Assembly: GCA_002373205.1 (NCBI GenBank)
Contig: DFJV01000059.1
Coordinates: 1 to 7,458 of the forward strand
DNA from: Treponema sp. UBA3662
Lineage (GTDB): Bacteria > Spirochaetota > Spirochaetia > Treponematales > Treponemataceae
Length of the DNA stretch: 7,458 nt
Direction: 5' to 3'
In this document: one piece after another, positions 5,765 through 7,458 of the stretch
Layout of the letters: each line of letters begins with the position of its first letter
Position numbering within the stretch: position 1 is the first letter of the stretch
The notes under the pieces: model-generated
Database searches by the model: none
The model's input: the letters and a program-made list of their open reading frames with translations, nothing else
Told to the model about the DNA's origin: nothing
Position numbers and translations under genes: made by a program

Positions 5765-6391
5765 ATGCAAAATGAAGAGTCAGTTACACTTGAAAAAATT
5801 CTTGAAGTTGCACGCGCAGAATTTCTAGAAAAGGGATTTCGTGGCGCATCCCTTCGTGAAGTTGTAAAAAAAGCTGGTGTCACAACAGGAGCTTTCTACG
5901 GATATTTTAAAAGCAAAGAAGAACTATTCGATGCCCTGGTAAAAAAACATGCCGATCACATCAAGGGAATATACGATGAAATTCTATCCGAATTTGAAAA
6001 AATCCCCCTTGAACAACAGATTGCCTCTATGAGCAACTATTCCTCGCTAGGACTCAAGCGAATGTTTGAATACATTTGGAATCATAAAACAGAATTCCGC
6101 CTTATCCTAAAAAGTGCAGACGGAACAAAATACGAAAACTTTGTTTACGAAATGGCAAAAAAAGACATTGAATCAACAGACAAATTTTACGACATTCTTG
6201 AATCCAGGGGAACAAAGGTAGAGCGCATAGAACCGCTGATTGAAGAAATTGTCATAACCGGAACTTTCTCTTCATTTTTTTCGCTAAGCCTAAGAGACAT
6301 TCCTTTGTCACAAGCCGAGCATGGTCTTGAACAGATGTTCCGCTTTTACCGTGGCGGATGGAACAATCTAATGCATTTTGCAAAAGACTAA
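5765..6391 (+). CDS. TetR/AcrR family transcriptional regulator
   Basis: A 208-residue one-component DNA-binding regulator, normally a dimeric repressor released by a small ligand. The N-terminal domain is a clear TetR helix-turn-helix: ILEVARAEFLEKGF (12-25), then SLREVVKKAGVTTGAFYGYF (29-48) and KSKEELF (49-55). The rest (about 60-208) is a helical ligand-binding domain without recognisable specificity. It starts 43 nt after pyrKD and lies 123 nt before an ABC transporter on the same strand, the classical setting of a local repressor. No Shine-Dalgarno precedes the ATG and the predicted transcription start is almost at it, so translation is probably leaderless. It is the natural candidate for binding the GTTAG-N6-CTAAC palindromes at three promoters here, although its own promoter lacks a good copy. 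The binding assignment is inference; the family assignment is firm. Confidence 0.93.
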   Translation: MQNEESVTLEKILEVARAEFLEKGFRGASLREVVKKAGVTTGAFYGYFKSKEELFDALVKKHADHIKGIYDEILSEFEKIPLEQQIASMSNYSSLGLKRMFEYIWNHKTEFRLILKSADGTKYENFVYEMAKKDIESTDKFYDILESRGTKVERIEPLIEEIVITGTFSSFFSLSLRDIPLSQAEHGLEQMFRFYRGGWNNLMHFAKD

Positions 6392-6439
6392 AGCTAAGAA
6401 AAATTCATTATTTCTCAGGAAATTCAAAAAAAAGTAAGA

Positions 6440-6455
6440 GTTAGTATTGACTAAT
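6440..6455. promoter_or_regulatory. Operator palindrome over the -35 of the ABC-transporter promoter
   Basis: GTTAGTATTGACTAAT differs at one base from the coding-strand site over the flavodoxin -35 and contains the hexamer TTGACT. It is 45 bp centre to centre from the copy at 6485. Confidence 0.75.
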
Positions 6456-6475
6456 ATAACACTGTTATATATTAT
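6447..6475 (+). promoter_or_regulatory. Promoter of the ABC-transporter gene
   Basis: TTGACT (6447-6452), a 17-nt spacer and TATTAT (6470-6475) predict a start near 6482 and a leader of about 33 nt. An overlapping TATATT at 6468 would give 15 nt and is less likely. Both flanking operators are placed as at the flavodoxin promoter. Confidence 0.72.
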
Positions 6476-6484
6476 GCCATTATA

Positions 6485-6500
6485 GTTAGATACAACTAAC
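6485..6500. promoter_or_regulatory. Operator palindrome downstream of the ABC-transporter start site
   Basis: GTTAGATACAACTAAC has perfect GTTAG/CTAAC arms. It covers about +4 to +19 of the predicted transcript and ends just before the ribosome-binding site GAGG at 6505-6508. Confidence 0.75.
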
Positions 6501-6514
6501 CAAAGAGGTATAAT

Positions 6515-7458
6515 ATGTCGGATAAAAAAAAGTCCCCCGCCAAAAAAAGCCTTATAAGCTGGATTGTAGAATTTGCGGGTGAAAAAAAAGGGCAGTACAT
6601 CGTAAGTGTGTTCTTTGCCCTGCTTAGTGTGGCCTGCTGTATAGCACCATATTTTATGATTGCACGGATTGTCCGCCAGCTGCTTGCCGGTGTCCGTGAC
6701 TGGAACCTTTTCCTCCGTGAATGTGGAATCACGGCAGCCTTCTGGCTTGGAAATGTACTCTTCCACGCAATTTCAACAAGCATGAGCCACATTGCTACTT
6801 TCAACCTGCTTGGAAACATCAGAAAGAAAATGTGCGACAAGCTTACACGAGTTCCGCTTGGAACGGTTCTTGATATGCCGTCAGGTTCACTCAAGAGTAT
6901 AATGATTGAGCGAATAGACAGTATGGAAACAACGCTTGCCCATATTGTTCCTGAATATACTTCAAACATCATTCTTTCTGTTGCCCTTCTTGTTTATCTT
7001 TTCCTAATTGACTGTCGGCTTGCCCTTGCATGCCTTGCCGTTGTTCCTGTGGGATTTGCTGCCATGTGCTTTATGTTCAAAGACGCTGCCCCACGCTTTA
7101 AATTTGCTCTGGATAAAACAAAGGTGCTTAACGACACAGCTGTTGAATATATAAACGGTATAGAAGTTATCAAGGCCTTTGGAAAATCAAAATCTTCCTA
7201 CGAGCGTTTTGTCATTGCCGCAAAAGAAGGTTCTGACTGTTATGTAGAATGGATGCGTGACTGTATCTGGCCCTTTGCATTTGCAATAATCATTACTCCG
7301 TCGCTTATTCTTTCTCTTCTTCCAATTGGCGGAATAATGTTCCTTCATGGATCTGTAGAGCCTTCTGTTTTTATTACTATGATAATCATGGCCTTGAGCG
7401 CAATTCAGCCATTGATGATTTCTTACACTTACCACGATGACATTGCTAAAGCCGGTGC
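6515..7458 (+). CDS. ABC exporter-fold transporter, transmembrane domain (partial)
   Basis: The frame is open from the ATG to the window edge, giving 314 residues that cover a six-helix exporter-type membrane domain. The ATP-binding domain, if fused as usual, lies beyond the edge. Hydrophobic segments are at about 28-50, 72-90, 151-168, 171-188, 251-275 and 283-303. LDMPSGSLKSIMIERIDSME (119-138) with LAHIVPEY (141-148), and EYINGIEVIKAFGKSKSSY (211-229), are the cytoplasmic coupling regions. The SGSLK and LAH blocks recall half-transporters of the YbtP/YbtQ and IrtA/IrtB class that import ferric siderophores despite an exporter fold; many relatives are of unknown or drug-efflux function. GAGG six nt before the ATG supports the start. 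The partner half-transporter would be expected just downstream. It is preceded by a TetR gene and a doubly operator-flanked promoter. Confidence 0.9.
   Translation, partial: MSDKKKSPAKKSLISWIVEFAGEKKGQYIVSVFFALLSVACCIAPYFMIARIVRQLLAGVRDWNLFLRECGITAAFWLGNVLFHAISTSMSHIATFNLLGNIRKKMCDKLTRVPLGTVLDMPSGSLKSIMIERIDSMETTLAHIVPEYTSNIILSVALLVYLFLIDCRLALACLAVVPVGFAAMCFMFKDAAPRFKFALDKTKVLNDTAVEYINGIEVIKAFGKSKSSYERFVIAAKEGSDCYVEWMRDCIWPFAFAIIITPSLILSLLPIGGIMFLHGSVEPSVFITMIIMALSAIQPLMISYTYHDDIAKAG

Noticed and set aside
6392..6439. Terminator after the tetR gene
   Set aside because: The short AGAAA/TTTCT repeat is not followed by a T-run on the plus strand, so I see no convincing terminator there.

Overview
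The window looks like chromosomal DNA of a low-to-moderate GC anaerobe, most likely a host-associated Treponema-like spirochaete. This rests on recall of gene content and style: a short clostridial-type flavodoxin beside a DUF3793 protein, xylose isomerase, cofactor-dependent phosphoglycerate mutase, and a structured intergenic element resembling the Flavo-1 RNA known from Bacteroidota and spirochaetes. No rRNA or other decisive marker is present, and an anaerobic Firmicute cannot be excluded.

Layout. The left end (1-1374) is transcribed leftward. It holds the start of an unrecognised membrane-anchored protein running off the edge (1-191), a DUF3793 protein (312-878) and a flavodoxin (955-1374). 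Good intrinsic terminators follow the flavodoxin and DUF3793 genes. A 333-bp divergent intergenic region (1375-1707) carries the flavodoxin promoter, a GC-rich multi-hairpin element (1491-1562) and the promoter of a rightward operon. That operon is gpmA (1708-2454), xylA (2472-3794) and a fused PyrK-PyrD dihydroorotate dehydrogenase (3832-5721), with gaps of 17 and 37 bp and no visible internal terminator. A TetR-family regulator (5765-6391) with its own, apparently leaderless, promoter follows. The window ends inside the first gene of an ABC exporter-type transporter (6515 onward).

The most interesting feature is regulatory. Three separate transcription units (flavodoxin leftward, gpmA-xylA-pyrKD rightward, and the ABC transporter) share one promoter design. 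Each has a 16-bp palindrome, consensus GTTAG-N6-CTAAC, embedding the -35 hexamer and a second copy starting at or just after the predicted transcription start. The two copies are 42, 43 and 45 bp apart centre to centre, about four helical turns. Six sites in one 7.5-kb window suggest a local regulon under one repressor, and the adjacent TetR protein is the obvious candidate. Flavodoxin and a transporter resembling the siderophore-linked YbtPQ/IrtAB class hint at an iron or metal link. This is inference; nothing here proves the ligand.

Other points of note are the single-chain PyrK-PyrD fusion, the terminator placed only about 15 nt before the DUF3793 start codon, and an inverted repeat directly before the left-edge gene.
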